Notes: a model not told the origin generated them from the sequence alone. A stretch of 64,000 bases of DNA from Bathymodiolus brooksi (GCA_963680875.1 OY804579.1:38958397-39022396), one strand, 5' to 3'; positions 47,501-59,545 are shown, numbered from the stretch's first letter. Program-made: numbers and translations.

Positions 47501-50500
47501 CACTGTATCAGTTCTCAAATAGGAACACCTGAATTTGCAGTTACTGTAACGCAATTTTTAATATTTCCTTTGTAGAACTTACCACTGTATCAGTTCTCAA
47601 GTAGGAACACATGAATTGGCAGTTACTATATCCTCAATTGTAATATTACCTTTGTATAACTTACCACTGCTTGTTTCACCCTGCATCAGTTCTCCAGTAG
47701 GAACATATGAATTTGCAGTTGCTGTTACCACAATTTTTGATATTTCCTTTGCATAACTTACCACCGCCAGTTTCACCAGCTATCGACTCTCCAACAGGAA
47801 CACATGTATTTGCTGTCACTGTAGCCTCAACGTCTAAGTTCCCTCTCGTATACTTAAATGTATTTGTCAACATTTTATTGTTTCCTGCTCCTAAGTAACC
47901 AGTTCTGATCAACTTGGCATCGCCTGTGGGGTAAAGAAGAAATTGTTGGCATGTCTAAAATTTACAGTTTGCGACATTATCAATTGAAATTGATAACTAA
48001 CTATTATTTGACATGTTTCAATTGTAATCAATTATAAACACTTCTATTGGGTTCGTGTTGCTCGATCTTAAGCTTTCTGCATAGCGTTTTGCAGATCGTT
48101 GTTTGTCCCTTTGTTTTTTGTTTTTTTTGACCATTGTGTTGTCTGTCCTTCGATTTACGGATTCTGATTACCATTTTGGTATCTTCAAACTATTCTATTT
48201 CGATATGCTGTTGCAAATAGCGTTTTGTAGATCGTTGTTTGTCCCTTTGTCCTTTTTCTTTTGGCCATTGTGTTGTCTGTCCTTCTGTCCTTCGGTTTAC
48301 GGATTCTGATTACTACTTTGGTATCTTCAAACTCTTATATTTCTATATGCTGTTGCAAATAGGACCGTTACCCTCTCTCGATCTGTTCCCCCTAAGTTAT
48401 ACAAATCAATGTATTAAAACAGTGCAATATTGAAGGATTTAAGTCATTAAAATACGTGTTTCTGAAATATTACATTTTTGCATCTGAATGCGGTTATTTT
48501 ATTAATTAATTCATACAGGTACCACGGCGGCTGCAACTAGTGGAGCATAAACTGCTTACCTATTCGGCACACCTTATTCCTTTAGCGGGATTCGTGTTGG
48601 TAAACCTTTAGTTTTCTGTGTAGTGTTTTATAGATCATTGTTTGTCCTTTTTTTGCTTTTTTGCTTTTTATTTTTTCTATTGTATTGTCTCTCCTTCGAT
48701 TTACGGCTTCTGATTACCCCTTTGGCATCTTCAAACTTTTCATAGCGTCCATTAAATAAACATTAAAGACAACCACAGGGTCAAACAAGAATGGATAATC
48801 TAGAGAAACTGGCGCAACATTGGATACACAAGGCGAAGACAAACAAAACAAAAACACAACACAATATGTATATTAAAATCGATGGCATTACTTACTTGGA
48901 ATACAGTTTGGAACAAATGCTCCTAGACGTGTTCTTGTACAGTTACTTCCACTGACAGTGTATTGAACTCCCTAAAAATCAGTGTCATATGCAGTTGTAT
49001 TTAAATAAAAGGAAAAGTGTATTCACAATGTCATATATTAATTCATGCTTGGTAATTTACATAACCTCGAGTTAGCGGGTGGTTTTATCCATCAGTTTTA
49101 CTCTAAACCATGTGATTATAATGTTTGAATAAGATTGCGTGGAATACAGTCTTAACATATGTGTAAGCAGGACTTGGAAGCATCAATGAAATAAATGTCA
49201 ATTTACGAGCGTAATCAACCATAGGTTACCGACGATGAGGGAACGAGCGTAATCAACCGTAGATTACCGACGATGAGGGAACGAGCGTAATCAACCGTGG
49301 TTTATCGAAGATGATGGAACGAGCGTTAACCGTAGATTACCGACGATGAGGAAACAAGCGTAATCAACCGTGGGTTACTGACGATGAGGGAACGAGCGTT
49401 AACCGTAGATTACCGACGATGAGGGAACGAGCGTAATCAACCGTGGTTTACCGAAGATGATGGAACGAGCGTTATTAACCGTAGATTACGGACGATGAGG
49501 GAACGAACGTTAACCGTAGATTACCGACGATCAGGGAACGAGCGTAATCAACCGTGTGTTACCGAAGATGATGGAACAAGCGCTAACCGTAGATTACCGA
49601 CGATGAGGGAAGGAGCGTATTCAACCATAGGATTTATTGACGATGAGGAAACGAACGTAACCTAACGTGGGTTACCGACGATGAGGAAACAAGTGTTATC
49701 AACCGTGGGTTGTCGACGATGAAGAAGCGATCGTGATACACCATGGATTACAACAAGCATTATTAATCGTAGATTACCAACGATGAGTGAACCAGCGTAC
49801 GTATTCAACCATTGATTACAGACGACGACTATGCAAGAATAATCAACCAAGGGTTACCGACGATGAGGACCAGCGAAATCAACCATAGTTTATCGACGAC
49901 GGGGGAATGAACGCAGCCAAACGTCGGTCACCGACGATAAGGAGGCAAGTGTAATCAACAGTGGGTTGTCGGTGACGAGAAAGCGAGCGCAATAAACCAC
50001 TGTGTTGCCGACGTTAGGAGAACAATGCTTATTAATCGTAGATTGCCAACTATGAGGGAACCAGCGTTATCAACCATGGACTACCGCCTACGAGGACGCA
50101 AGCGTGATCAACCGTGGTTACCAATGATGATGGAACCAACGCAATTAACGATGAGAGAACAAGCTAAATCAACCATGGATTACCGACGATGAGAGAACAG
50201 GTGTAATCAGCCGTGGCTGCCGACGACGAGGGAACGAACGAGTGTAATCAACCATGGATTACCGACGAAGAAGAAACGTTCGTAATCAACTGTGGGATAT
50301 CGACGATGACAGGAAAAAAACCTGACGTTTTTAAACCGCGGGTTACCGACGATGATGGAAAAAACGGGCGTATTTGAACAGCGGTTACCGACGATGCTAG
50401 AAAATTGGTGTAATCAACCGTGGGTTACCGAAGATGATGGAACAAGAGTGGTTAACCGCAGGTTACCATCGATGATGGAATGCACGTTAGTTACTGTAGT

Positions 50501-51996
50501 TACCCCGATGCCCCATGCAACGTTTACATTAAACTTATTCATAAATTGCAGAAGTTAAAAGGTATTTGAAGGAGCAATCGAATAATTACATATTATGATT
50601 TTATTTGAACATAAGTTATTTGCAAACGAGTATGCAATTTGGATAAGACACATGTAATTCTTACTTAGGAAGTTTTCTCCGGTTAACAGTGAGTATACAT
50701 AATAATTAAGCATCCAAGTGTATATGATTATGAGATCAAAATAATTTAATGTGAAAGTGAAATACAGACCTGCATGAGGTGTTAGTGATTATGGAATTTT
50801 ATTAATGAAAACTAAAATCTAATTGTCATTTTACATGAAGCTTCGTTGTGATGAAATGAATACGACAACATTTGTACTTGATCTCTGTTGGGCTATGCAG
50901 TGTCATCGTGTCTCTGCTATGTATTATTTTCACGATTTGCACAACTGTAATTATACCTCTGCATAGTTTAGTATAACACCAACACTTGTATTATACCCTC
51001 CAGTTTCCATATACATGTATGCTGCAACACGTTTGTTGGTGGCATCGTAAGCCACACCAATGCTACCCTGAAAGTATAGTTTTCTATTTCAAGACGTGCG
51101 TATAGCTTAATGCAATTTTTGAGTTATTAAGACTTGTCTAAATCACCTTTTTCCAAAGAAGTTGAGAATATGATTCGATGACTAGTGTATTCTATAAACT
51201 GTCATAAGACCCTTTAATAATAGATGTCATTTGATTACGTGTCCACCAATCATTACATAGAATTTATTTTAAATACGTAATTCTATTGGTTTAATGATCT
51301 TTCCGGATCCCTTTCTGTAAACATCCCAGCATTGTTTAATTAAAACCCATATTTCGTAGCGTCCTAGCTGCGGAACCGTAGCTCTTATAGTCTTTTTGTG
51401 TGACTATATCGTCCACTCTAGCATTTTTTACTAATGCACATCATCTTTTGTGCTGATTAAAACTCATTTTGCATTAACTCTGACTATTCACAAGGACGTC
51501 GGTGACACTGACAACTGTGACCACGTTACTGAATTATGCCGCATATGGTTACAATGCTTTGAGCCCTTTACCTGTTTATGTTACTAAAATCAAAATGAAA
51601 TCACGAATTATATTTTCTTAAATAGAAATATAGAATCGCAACTTGAAGCTTATATTTTATTTTAATTTATGTATGTGTAGCGATTACTATAACTCTTATT
51701 GGTGTCATTTTTTCCCGTAGTAAATTCTCCCCAATTAGTAGGAATTCCCAAATGTTCTTCAACATGTATATCTGTATTACTGTATTATATTTAAAGACAA
51801 TACCTGGACATCTTGCCATCCGTATATGTAATTTAATGCAAAGACCAGCTCTTACCGTAACAGCCATTGGCCCTGGTAAATCGGCTCTAGACACACCTAA
51901 AACCGTTCCTTCTAGACCTTCCCATTGAGCAGGGACGCAACATATCTGTGCCTGAGACCCTACAGCTAGTGCCAAAACAACAATAGCAACAATCAT
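44513..51996 (-). CDS. Ependymin-related secreted protein, 5 exons, 206 aa
   Basis: Extracellular lipid/calcium-binding-type glycoprotein of the ependymin-related family; role in bivalves not settled. Exons on the minus strand: 51996-51856, 51067-50957, 48971-48896, 47923-47762, 44643-44513; all junctions are GT/AG and in phase. Residues 1-16 are a signal peptide (MIVAIVVLALAVGSQA), followed by QICCVPAQWEG, the family's N-terminal Cys/QWEG signature. Exon 2 gives VAYDATNKRVAAYM, exons 3 and 4 carry conserved cysteines (SNC, PNC, NTC), and exon 5 carries FTPPSNC, like the C-terminal FTPPSTC of human EPDR1. N-glycosylation sequons are NTS in exon 2 and NCT in exon 3. The length fits the family (about 200-220). 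The last exon runs past an internal ACT|GTAAGT, so an alternative splice there is possible, but an in-frame stop follows at 44513-44515. Start is the first ATG downstream of a TATA box. Confidence 0.93.
45409..45718. repeat. 39-bp minisatellite, 8 copies (ependymin-related intron 4)
   Basis: The unit CTCTGGGAAAGACGAGCCTT plus AAGCCTTAAACTACTAATG is repeated eight times with one C/T difference. The length is a multiple of three, so it yields a fake 154-codon frame on the plus strand. Confidence 0.98.
45777..46004 (+). other. Unrecognised 75-codon frame, ATG to stop
   Basis: Begins MAESQVEAVFPTIYSWIS and ends KEFKIIAIIRS. It is acidic/basic mixed with no transmembrane segment or Cys pattern. 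It sits inside intron 4 of the minus-strand ependymin-related gene, between a minisatellite and unique DNA. It could be a retrocopied exon or a first exon of a nested gene; no donor or poly(A) context settles it. I do not recognise it. Confidence 0.25.
46810..47759 (-). repeat. 83-bp array made of copies of the exon 4/intron 4 boundary
   Basis: Eleven degenerate units of about 83 bp lie directly downstream (minus strand) of exon 4. Each matches the last 60-odd bases of exon 4 (ACAGTAACTGCAAATTCACG, GTGTTCCTACTTGAGAACTG) followed by the donor GGTAAGTTATACAAAGG and the first bases of intron 4. The outermost units (about 46814 and 47659) keep a GGGTGAAACA stretch that inner units have lost. The real exon 4 boundary at 47762 is the twelfth member. 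Confidence 0.93.
48058..48395 (-). repeat. Mussel-type interspersed repeat, minus strand, internally duplicated
   Basis: Reverse complement of the 31346 family: TGTTGTCTGTCCTTCGATTT and ACGGATTCTGATTACCATTT. The 3' part is present twice at about 137-bp spacing (GATCGTTGTTTGTCCCTTTG at about 48092 and 48230). Located in ependymin-related intron 3. Confidence 0.7.
48580..48750 (-). repeat. Mussel-type interspersed repeat, second minus-strand copy
   Basis: GGGATTCGTGTTGGTAAACC, TGTCTCTCCTTCGATTTACG and TGATTACCCCTTTGGCATCT match the same family. It is not internally duplicated. Confidence 0.65.
49205..50510. repeat. Degenerate satellite, about 38-42-bp unit (ependymin-related intron 2)
   Basis: Some 30 imperfect units vary around AACGAGCGTAATCAACCGTA plus GATTACCGACGATGAGGG. 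Units are crisp at the start (49205-49620) and decay towards 50510, as expected when exchange is concentrated at one end. It fills most of intron 2. Confidence 0.93.
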
Positions 51997-52024
51997 GATG
52001 AAATAAATAATACACAATGTACTA

Positions 52025-52080
52025 CTCTATTGTGATGAGGTCTGGAGTATTATAAACCCTGCTTTATCTTATCAGAGATT
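52025..52080 (-). promoter_or_regulatory. TATA/GATA promoter of the ependymin-related gene
   Basis: On the minus strand CTGATAAGATAAAGCAGGGT (about 52075-52055) precedes TTTATAATACTCC (about 52055-52043). About 25-30 bases on is a likely start site (about 52020-52028), just upstream of the ATG at 51996. A double GATA site next to a TATA box suggests tissue-restricted expression. This is motif evidence only. Confidence 0.5.
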
Positions 52081-52589
52081 TACTTATCTGTATAGAAACA
52101 TGATATTTTTAGCAAATTTCGAATTAATACTTACCGATTATCAACAATAGACATGGTGTAACAGATATATATGTATGCTTGCTTGGAATTCACAGTTCCT
52201 AAGTATATAATTTGCTCAAACTAATGCCAATCTACCCCAAGTATAGATAAACTTATTTAAATAGCTATCCTGCTTATGTCCTTATGTCCACGGAATTTTA
52301 AATTGCTATATTCAATTCTCAAATCTTCTGACTTTGATCGTACTTGGCCAATGTTATATAGTCCGGTCAATCTATGATAAAAATAGTCGAAACTGGAATA
52401 AATGACAAAATAATTTTTAAATGGATTACTAGCAAAGTTGCTGCATCCCCTTTAACACAAAGGTGGGTCGTGCCCACTAAGTTTTTATTTTCAATGTATT
52501 AATTACGAAAGCCTTCAACTGCCTTGACGAGTTGTCTTACAGCATATAATCATCAACCCCCCTGCTTAACTGGGCCGAGTTGGGTTTTG

Positions 52590-52840
52590 GTGTTAAAATC
52601 ACTTTCAACAATATTTCAGTTATATCGTGGCGGTCAGTTTTATTGGTGGAGGAAACCGAAATACTCGGAGAAAACCATCGACCATGTGACTCACAAGCTT
52701 TATCACATAATTTTGTATTGAGTACACCTCGCCTGAACGGAGTTCAAACTCACAACGTTAAAGGTGGGTGATAGGCACTGATTGCATAGGTAGTTGTAAA
52801 TCCAACTACCATACGATCACGATTAAGACGACCCCACTCT
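52590..52840 (-). mobile_element. SINE family A, minus strand, near full length
   Basis: AAAATCACTTTCAACAATAT, GTTTTATTGGTGGAGGAAAC, GAGTACACCTCGCCTGAACG and the reversed head GTAGTTGTAAATCCAACTAC plus CATACGATCACG are all present. It lies about 570 bp upstream of the ependymin-related promoter. Confidence 0.75.
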
Positions 52841-53207
52841 GTTTAACTGTCACCGATTATTGCACAAAATTGGTTGATGAAAAAAAAAAAGATTTAAAAA
52901 AAAACACTGATAACGATATTAACGGATGAGAAAACAAAAAAAGAAATATATGAAAAGCAAACACGATTCGTAACCAAGTAGATGTTGAGAAACAAACCAA
53001 ATCACAAAAATAAGTATTCAACAAAGGAATAGTTCTGCAAATAAGAACTTAGAACATATATCAACACTTTGGTATAGCTGGGAAAATAATATTATGGAAT
53101 ACCATAGAGTCCATTTTATTTAAAGGTAATATTATGGAATGCCATAGAGTACATTTTATTTGAAGATTAATGTTTGATGATAAATAGTTATACTTCAAAC
53201 TAATTAA

Positions 53208-54100
53208 AGGGATATTGTCTACCACAATCGTAATTTTTTCATACCCAAAATTATTGTCATTTTCCGTACTGACCTTCATAAAATGAAGATTAAACACCGA
53301 ATTATTGGCGAATACGCTACGAAACGTTGTTTTTTCGATATAAAAAAGCTGGCAATCGTTACTGGAAGCTAATTAATTATTCACTGACCTGAGCGAGGTC
53401 AAATCTATTTTTATCTATTTTTATGCCAGTAGCCTGGATGCTGCAGCATGGATGTTAAAATTCGTGTTTGTTTACCTCGCAAATACGGCCTTTTTAAGCT
53501 ATTCATTGACAATAATTTGCTGTTGCCAGGTGCAAGATTACATATATTGAATAATATCTACCGAAAATTATCATAGGCATCATCATAAATTCATAAAATA
53601 TGAAAAACGATCGAGAAAAGAAGGAAAAAACATGTTCGGCTTACCTATCAAACAAAATATTTGCAAATTCAGCGCGAGTTTGGACGCGTAGCACTTCCTT
53701 GAGTTCGTTCCAACGGTCCAACTGATCCCCTACATATATCCTGCATTTGTTCCATTTGGAAGATACTTCACTTCTATTCATCTTTCTCTCTGAATCTGTC
53801 AAAGTCCACTTTCTTTTACGCGTTGACAGTTCCTCTTTTGCCCAAGAACCACATGTTGTTTATTGTTTCTAAACAGTGCGCATGCTCAAGACGTGTTCAC
53901 ATAGAACCCCATATGAATAGATTTGCATATTGTCATCCAGGACAATAATTCTGATAACGATAGTTTTGGGTCTTTTTTGTCAAAAAATCGTATCTTTTGC
54001 AGCATAACTCGGTGTTAATCTTCATTTTATGAAGGTCAGTACAGAAAACAACAATAATTTTGGGTATGAAAAAATTACGATTTTAGTAGACAATATCCCT
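53208..54100. mobile_element. TTAA-flanked DNA transposon derivative with about 95-bp inverted ends
   Basis: TTAA occurs at 53204-53207 and 54101-54104. Inside, AGGGATATTGTCTACCACAA at the left pairs with the reverse complement at the right; the match continues for about 95 bp to AATGAAGATTAAACACCGA. TTAA duplications with AGGG ends fit Kolobok-type elements (piggyBac also uses TTAA). The interior contains a minus-strand exon-like frame, described separately. Confidence 0.85.
53645..53859 (-). other. 71-codon exon-like frame inside the TTAA element
   Basis: Open from 53859 down to a consensus donor (GATAG|GTAAGCC at 53645). Contains EELSTRKRKWTLTDSERKM and WNKCRIYVGDQLDRWNELKE, a basic then amphipathic sequence unlike random translation of AT-rich DNA. 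The only ATG is mid-frame (53781). It may be a remnant exon of the element's own protein or a captured host exon; no partner exon is visible in the element. I cannot name the family. Confidence 0.45.
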
Positions 54101-54829
54101 TTAAGTAGTGAATTTCTTATTATTAATTATCTAATCATGTAATTATGTTTAAGGTGAGTTTCTCTCTTATGGACACGCCACGATATAGCTAAAATACTTC
54201 TAAAGTTGGCGTTAAACACCAATCAATCAATTAATCATTTATATGGATACATTGTGTAGCGTAATCGTATGTTGACCCCTTGTATCCCAATAACAATATC
54301 TAGTGAAAATAAAACTGCATGAAATGGGAAAGTCTAATGTTGTTGTTAAAAGTTGAAATTTGGACTCCAGCCTTCGACCTTGAAAATCGTCAGTAAGTTC
54401 TCAGAATGCAGTCGCTTTCTTGTACCATATCAATTAATGCGGTAAATAATTTTCATATCGGTGTTTTATTGTGAAAATCCGAGTTTCATAATTACAACAT
54501 GCAATTTATTTTAAATTCCTCTTAAGACAATAAGAAATACAAAAATTTGAAAAAAAATTCTGATTGGCTTTTCCTTCAAGGATTATAAAAAAAAATCATA
54601 CTCTGAAGAAATTTGGTGAAAAAACCGTACCTACTCAAATGTTACAAAATGGACTCTGGTTTCGGATTGGATAAATCATCAAATTTATAACACGAAACAG
54701 TATTATACTCTGTGTATTATCATAGTGATCGGAAACCCCGCTTTAAATATTTTGCATTTGAGAGCTAATACGGATATCCGGGGTAGACCCGACTTAAAGG
54801 GTGTTGCACATGCCTGAAATTTAAACTTT

Positions 54830-55157
54830 CGAATGAGTGAGCGATTGTTGTTTAACGGCAACCCAGCAATTTTGTCAGCTATGTCATAGCGAAAACAAGT
54901 TAATGTTCAATGTGATGATGAAGTCCGCTTTGTGCTAGACCAACACACTTAGTTGGATTTCATAGTGCCTTCTCACTGAAACAACAACAGTCCGTGGATA
55001 GACATGTCGCCCCACTCGGACACATTATCCTGATTTCGACCACACCAGTCTTTGCTCTTTCTCTTTAATGCTGCATGCTTAGCGGAGAAGCAACAAATAC
55101 CAATTTTATAGTCTTTGGTTTGATTTGATCGGGGCCCGAACCCACGATTTACCATAT
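54830..55157 (-). mobile_element. SINE family B, minus strand, main part (split copy)
   Basis: Reversed tail GAGTGAGCGATTGTTGTTTA, body CACACTTAGTTGGATTTCAT, GACACATTATCCTGATTTCG, and reversed B box CCGAACCCACGATTTACCAT. The reversed A-box half is displaced to 58825-58868 by a 3.67-kb insertion. Confidence 0.75.
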
Positions 55158-58100
55158 CCAGAAATCATGGGTAGTTTGCTCATTTGCATATCCAAGATGG
55201 CGGTTTCTTCAAGCCAGAAATTTTTACAAAGATTTCTTAAAGAAATATTTTGTTGGGGGGTGCGGGCATTTTTCTGAGGTGAAATATTTGACATTACACC
55301 GGTAGAAACAAGCACAGCAAATTTTAGCTAGATGTATAAATTATTCGCGGTTCCCACACTATTTTAAAAACAAGGCATATTTCTGTGAATTCTATTTCTA
55401 ATATGGATATCACTGCAGAATTCAAATCTTAGTCGACTTCTGACCATTTTTTTAATTGTTTACCATGAATGCACACTATTTTCTGAACCAAATACGGAAA
55501 CTTCCGGTGTAGATCTCTCTTTTTTCACACATTATTTGAATAAAATTTGTTTCCACGGTTCCCAGGAAGATTGAAATGGTCAGATTTTGGGAAATGTCAG
55601 CTTCTGTAAGGGCCACTTGAAGGGTAACGTGTGTTTTCATTAAAACTCGAATTGTTATCTGCTGAAAAATAGTCAATCATTGTCGACACCGGTTGAAATA
55701 TAGAAAATAATTAAGTCGAGGCTCCATGAAGGGTGAATAAACTTTTTATAATGATACATTTGAATTCGATGAATGTTTATTACACAATATCAACAAAACA
55801 TTGAATACTTGTAGTAAGCACATTCAAAAAATTTAACAACATAAAATCTATATACTAAACGTTTTCAATGATATAGTTAATACTTATGTGGTAGTGAGTT
55901 CAGGGAGAAAATGTCACCAGACTATGTCTCTTTGATTTTGTGGTGTTTGGATAGATCAAGCAATTCTGAAACTAAAACACCAAACTTTTTGAAAATCGGA
56001 CCAGGTTTGATGAAGTTATGGGATTTTAAATACGACAAGGTTTCGTAAATTTTGTACCACTTTGCAATATAAGCATATAGTACTTATATGGCCTCAATTA
56101 GACACTTTTCTAGCATGTTTTAAGCCTATCTTTTGAGACAAACCATGTTTTTGTGTGTCATTGTGAGGTTTATGATATATATGTATATATATAGGTTTTG
56201 TGATTGGTAAATATGTCCACTTAAAAAATCAGGAAAAAAAAACAGTAGCGCTTGAAAGAATCCAAGATGGCCACCATTCAAAATGGCCACCGTCCGTTCA
56301 AATTAATGAATTAATAATGTTATGACATCATTTATTGTCAGAATTTGCTCTGTTTTCATACTTTAGTCATTATTTCATTAAGTTTAATTACAAATCATTT
56401 CATAAGAAAGACGTCCATTTTGAATGGCAGCCATCTTGAATGGTGGCCATTTTGGTTTTTTTCGTAATCACTTTTTGAACTTCTGAATGTATGCATTCAT
56501 CTGGCATGTAATATATCAAATTGAAGGTAATTTAAAGCAGATTTCAGTTATTGTTATTTAAATTGATCCTATCTATCCATAACATTATTTGATCAGAAAA
56601 TAATAAAATAGAACATGTGTATTGCTGAAAAGAATCCAAGATGGCCACCATTCAAAATAGTTGTCGTCCTACAAACTAATGAATACATAGTGTAAAGTCA
56701 AATTTTGTCATCAAATTTTGTCATAAGTGGCTACATTTACACACTTCTGTCACCATATTAAAAACGTACACTAAACTTGCTAAAACATCCAGCAACTTTG
56801 GATGGCAGCCATCTTGAATGGCTGGCATTTTGATTTTTGAACATCAATTTTTAGGTACCTGCATACATCTACATGAACATGGCATGTTATATATCAAATT
56901 GAAGATAATTTAAAGGAGATTTTAGTTACTTTAATTTAAAAATGATAATAATATTGTTAAATCATATAATATAAAAACAAATTGCAGCAAGTAGATCTTG
57001 ACACCAGGTAAACAAGTCAATTTTTTCAACCTGATTTTATGTTGGTTTACTATTTTGCATGTCTAAAACTGTGATTTTTTTTTATAAGTTCAAAACAATT
57101 ACCAATCAGAAATCACCATCTTGGATTTTTTAATTTACTATTACATACTGTTCTACTTGCATTTATCTCAAAATGGAGACTTCATTGTCATAACATCAAA
57201 ATTCATCTTTAAAAATAATTATTATCTTGACTTCGGTTCAATAAAAGTTTTGCCGTTGCTAGACGTTAGCAATATTTAGGAAATTATTGAGTGTTTTAAC
57301 TCGCCACAACAAATTTGGGCAGGGGTTCCCCTAGAAAAATAGGTTTTTCCCCCTTCCCTTGTCCAGGGCCTTGAAAGCTGATATAATGAAGATAAAAGTT
57401 GCAGAAAAGGTGGGGCAGGTTCTCCTTATCCTAAAAGAACCATCCTCCTCTGCATAGCCAAATCTTGCCAGAAATAGTTAATTTATTATCCTTTCAGTCT
57501 TACTCTTGCCCTTGGCCCTGACACTGGGCTTGGCTTTGTTCTGCACTTCATCCTCTGCTCTGCCCCTGTCACTGCCTTTTGCTTAGGCCTTACCTTACTA
57601 GTTTATTATGACAATTATGTCTGATTTGTCCTTTGATCCTGACATCCAGGTATCTGTCTGATAGATGGATTTTACCGGGCCGGGGCCAGGGGAAAAGGGG
57701 GGGTACTGACATTACTGTAGGCTACGACGGGGAGGGGGGGGGGGGGGGTGAAACAGGTCGTAAAGCCAGGGATTTGCAAGTTACATTAACTTCACTAGTG
57801 ACTAGCAACAATCGGTCATAATTTAAAGGGGCAAGTAACTCGTGACACCCGACGACATTAAATAATTCGCCCGGAGATCGTCTGAAAAATTGACGATTTC
57901 GCACCCTTTCCAAATTGAGAATCAAAATGACACTTCGTGGTTGTTGATTTAAGATATTTTTCTGAATAAATACAGGTATTTTTTGTTTATAATCACTTTA
58001 AAACCACTCTAATATTTCATCTGAAACCTTCGCTTTCATGTCACATTTATAATTTTTCATTTTTCGTTAATAAAACACCTATCAAAATGATCGTCTGTCC

Positions 58101-58824
58101 ACCGACAACATGCCGTTGCCATTTTTAATTACCCGTAATGCTTTGTTATCACGCGATTTAGGGAATTTCCACACCCACTGACCAATGAAAACGTGCTTAT
58201 TTGCGTGCCAAGATTAGACTGGGAAAACTCCCAACAACATTCCGATTCGCTCCACTTCAACTTGTATAAACAATAAGTAAACGATCGTGCTGGACAAATC
58301 TGACCTGCTATTCTTTTACCTAAATCATTTTAAGATTTAACTTAAGTATTTTTATTGTGAACTGACTTTGACAATGCTATAAATAAGCAGAATTTCCTCT
58401 GGTGTATGATTTCCACGATAAATTATCCATTAGACAAATGGGGAGGTCACGTGACTTGAACAGGCTATATGTGGGGCAGATATTGAAAAAAAATGCACAA
58501 TATATTTTTTATTTACATATTTTTATTTATTTAATTGATCGTGAAAGGGGGGGGCAGTGCATACATTTTCGAGCTTTTACACACATCATCGAGTTCCTTA
58601 TGAACATATGATGACAATTAATTTTGATACGATCACAAATAATTATATGAAGTTATTTATGTGATCAAAACTGATGAAATATTATTAAAAAAAATAGATA
58701 CGAGTTTTCATCAGCATTCATTGATCAGCGTCTCCAAATATGGTTCAACGTTTATTTGCTGACGTCATACATAACGCGATTTGGCTTATGAATATGCATG
58801 AGCAAAAGTACCCATGATTTCTGG
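55158..58824. mobile_element. 3.67-kb non-autonomous element with about 33-bp inverted ends, inserted in a SINE
   Basis: CCAGAAATCATGGGTAGTTT...GCTCATTTGCATAT at 55158 matches the reverse complement of the segment ending TACCCATGATTTCTGG at 58824. SINE sequence resumes immediately outside. No protein-coding frame above noise was found. The interior includes a duplicated block with ATGGCC-type motifs (56250-56850), a G-rich stretch near 57725 and long AT-rich segments. A possible TAT duplication flanks it (TAT before 55158, TAT at 58826-58828). Confidence 0.7.
56250..56850. repeat. Two tandem copies of a unit with internal inverted repeat
   Basis: GAAAGAATCCAAGATGGCCA (about 56255) and its inverted partner GGCAGCCATCTTGAATGGTG (about 56424) recur as GAAAAGAATCCAAGATGGCC (about 56627) and GGCAGCCATCTTGAATGGCT (about 56803). 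The period is about 375 bp. Each unit can fold. Confidence 0.75.
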
Positions 58825-58868
58825 CTATGCCACACTCGAGGCGAGCACGCTTATAAAACATTACACCA
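58825..58868 (-). mobile_element. SINE family B, displaced 5' head
   Basis: CTATGCCACACTCGAGGCGA and AACATTACACCACC match the reverse complement of the head of the intact copy at 43648 (GTGTAATGG...CTCGAGTGCGG). It completes the SINE begun at 54830. Confidence 0.65.
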
Positions 58869-59412
58869 CCGAAGCGGTTCAAACTTTCGACCCGTTACAT
58901 CTCTTCACAGATAAAAGATAGATAAATCTGAAGGAATCGTATCGAACTGACCCAATAAATCATCATTTTAAAAGTATTATCATATATACATTAACGTGTA
59001 AGAAACAAGGCTGAAACTGACCATCAACATAGTAAGCTACCACACAAAAATATCTCTTTCCATATTTGAGGTCAGAGAATGAACTTTTATCTAATCGCAG
59101 AATACTGAACTATTTTACGTCTTTTTAAAATTATTGTGCTTTTATCCAATGGAAATTGGAGTGCTCCATCTTATGGAGGAAATTACCTGAAAACACGAAA
59201 CACAGCAGTCACAACAATATGGCGATACGTGTACACCTTTAACTTTTATGCTTATGGAGAAATATGTCAGTGGCCCTAGATGACAAAAAAATAATCCAGT
59301 CAATCCAATTTGACTGCTGAGATAGAACGAATGGAGGATAATAAATTTTACATAGATGGGAAAATGTAAATATGAAGTGTAAACTTTTGTTGTTGTTGAA
59401 TCAAACATAAAA

Positions 59413-59545
59413 TAATGTTTCTAATATTTTAATACAACACAAATGTATATCAAACAAATTAAATTACATCATGTCACGTGTTTCTAATATTTTATACAAT
59501 ACAATTGCATTTCAAACAAATTAAATTACATCATGTCACGTTTTT
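59413..59545. repeat. Two-copy tandem repeat, about 68-bp unit
   Basis: GTTTCTAATATTTTA...CAAACAAATTAAATTACATCATGTCACGT-type sequence occurs twice in a row with a few differences. Noncoding; about 110 bp beyond the stop codon of the E3 ligase gene. Confidence 0.85.
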
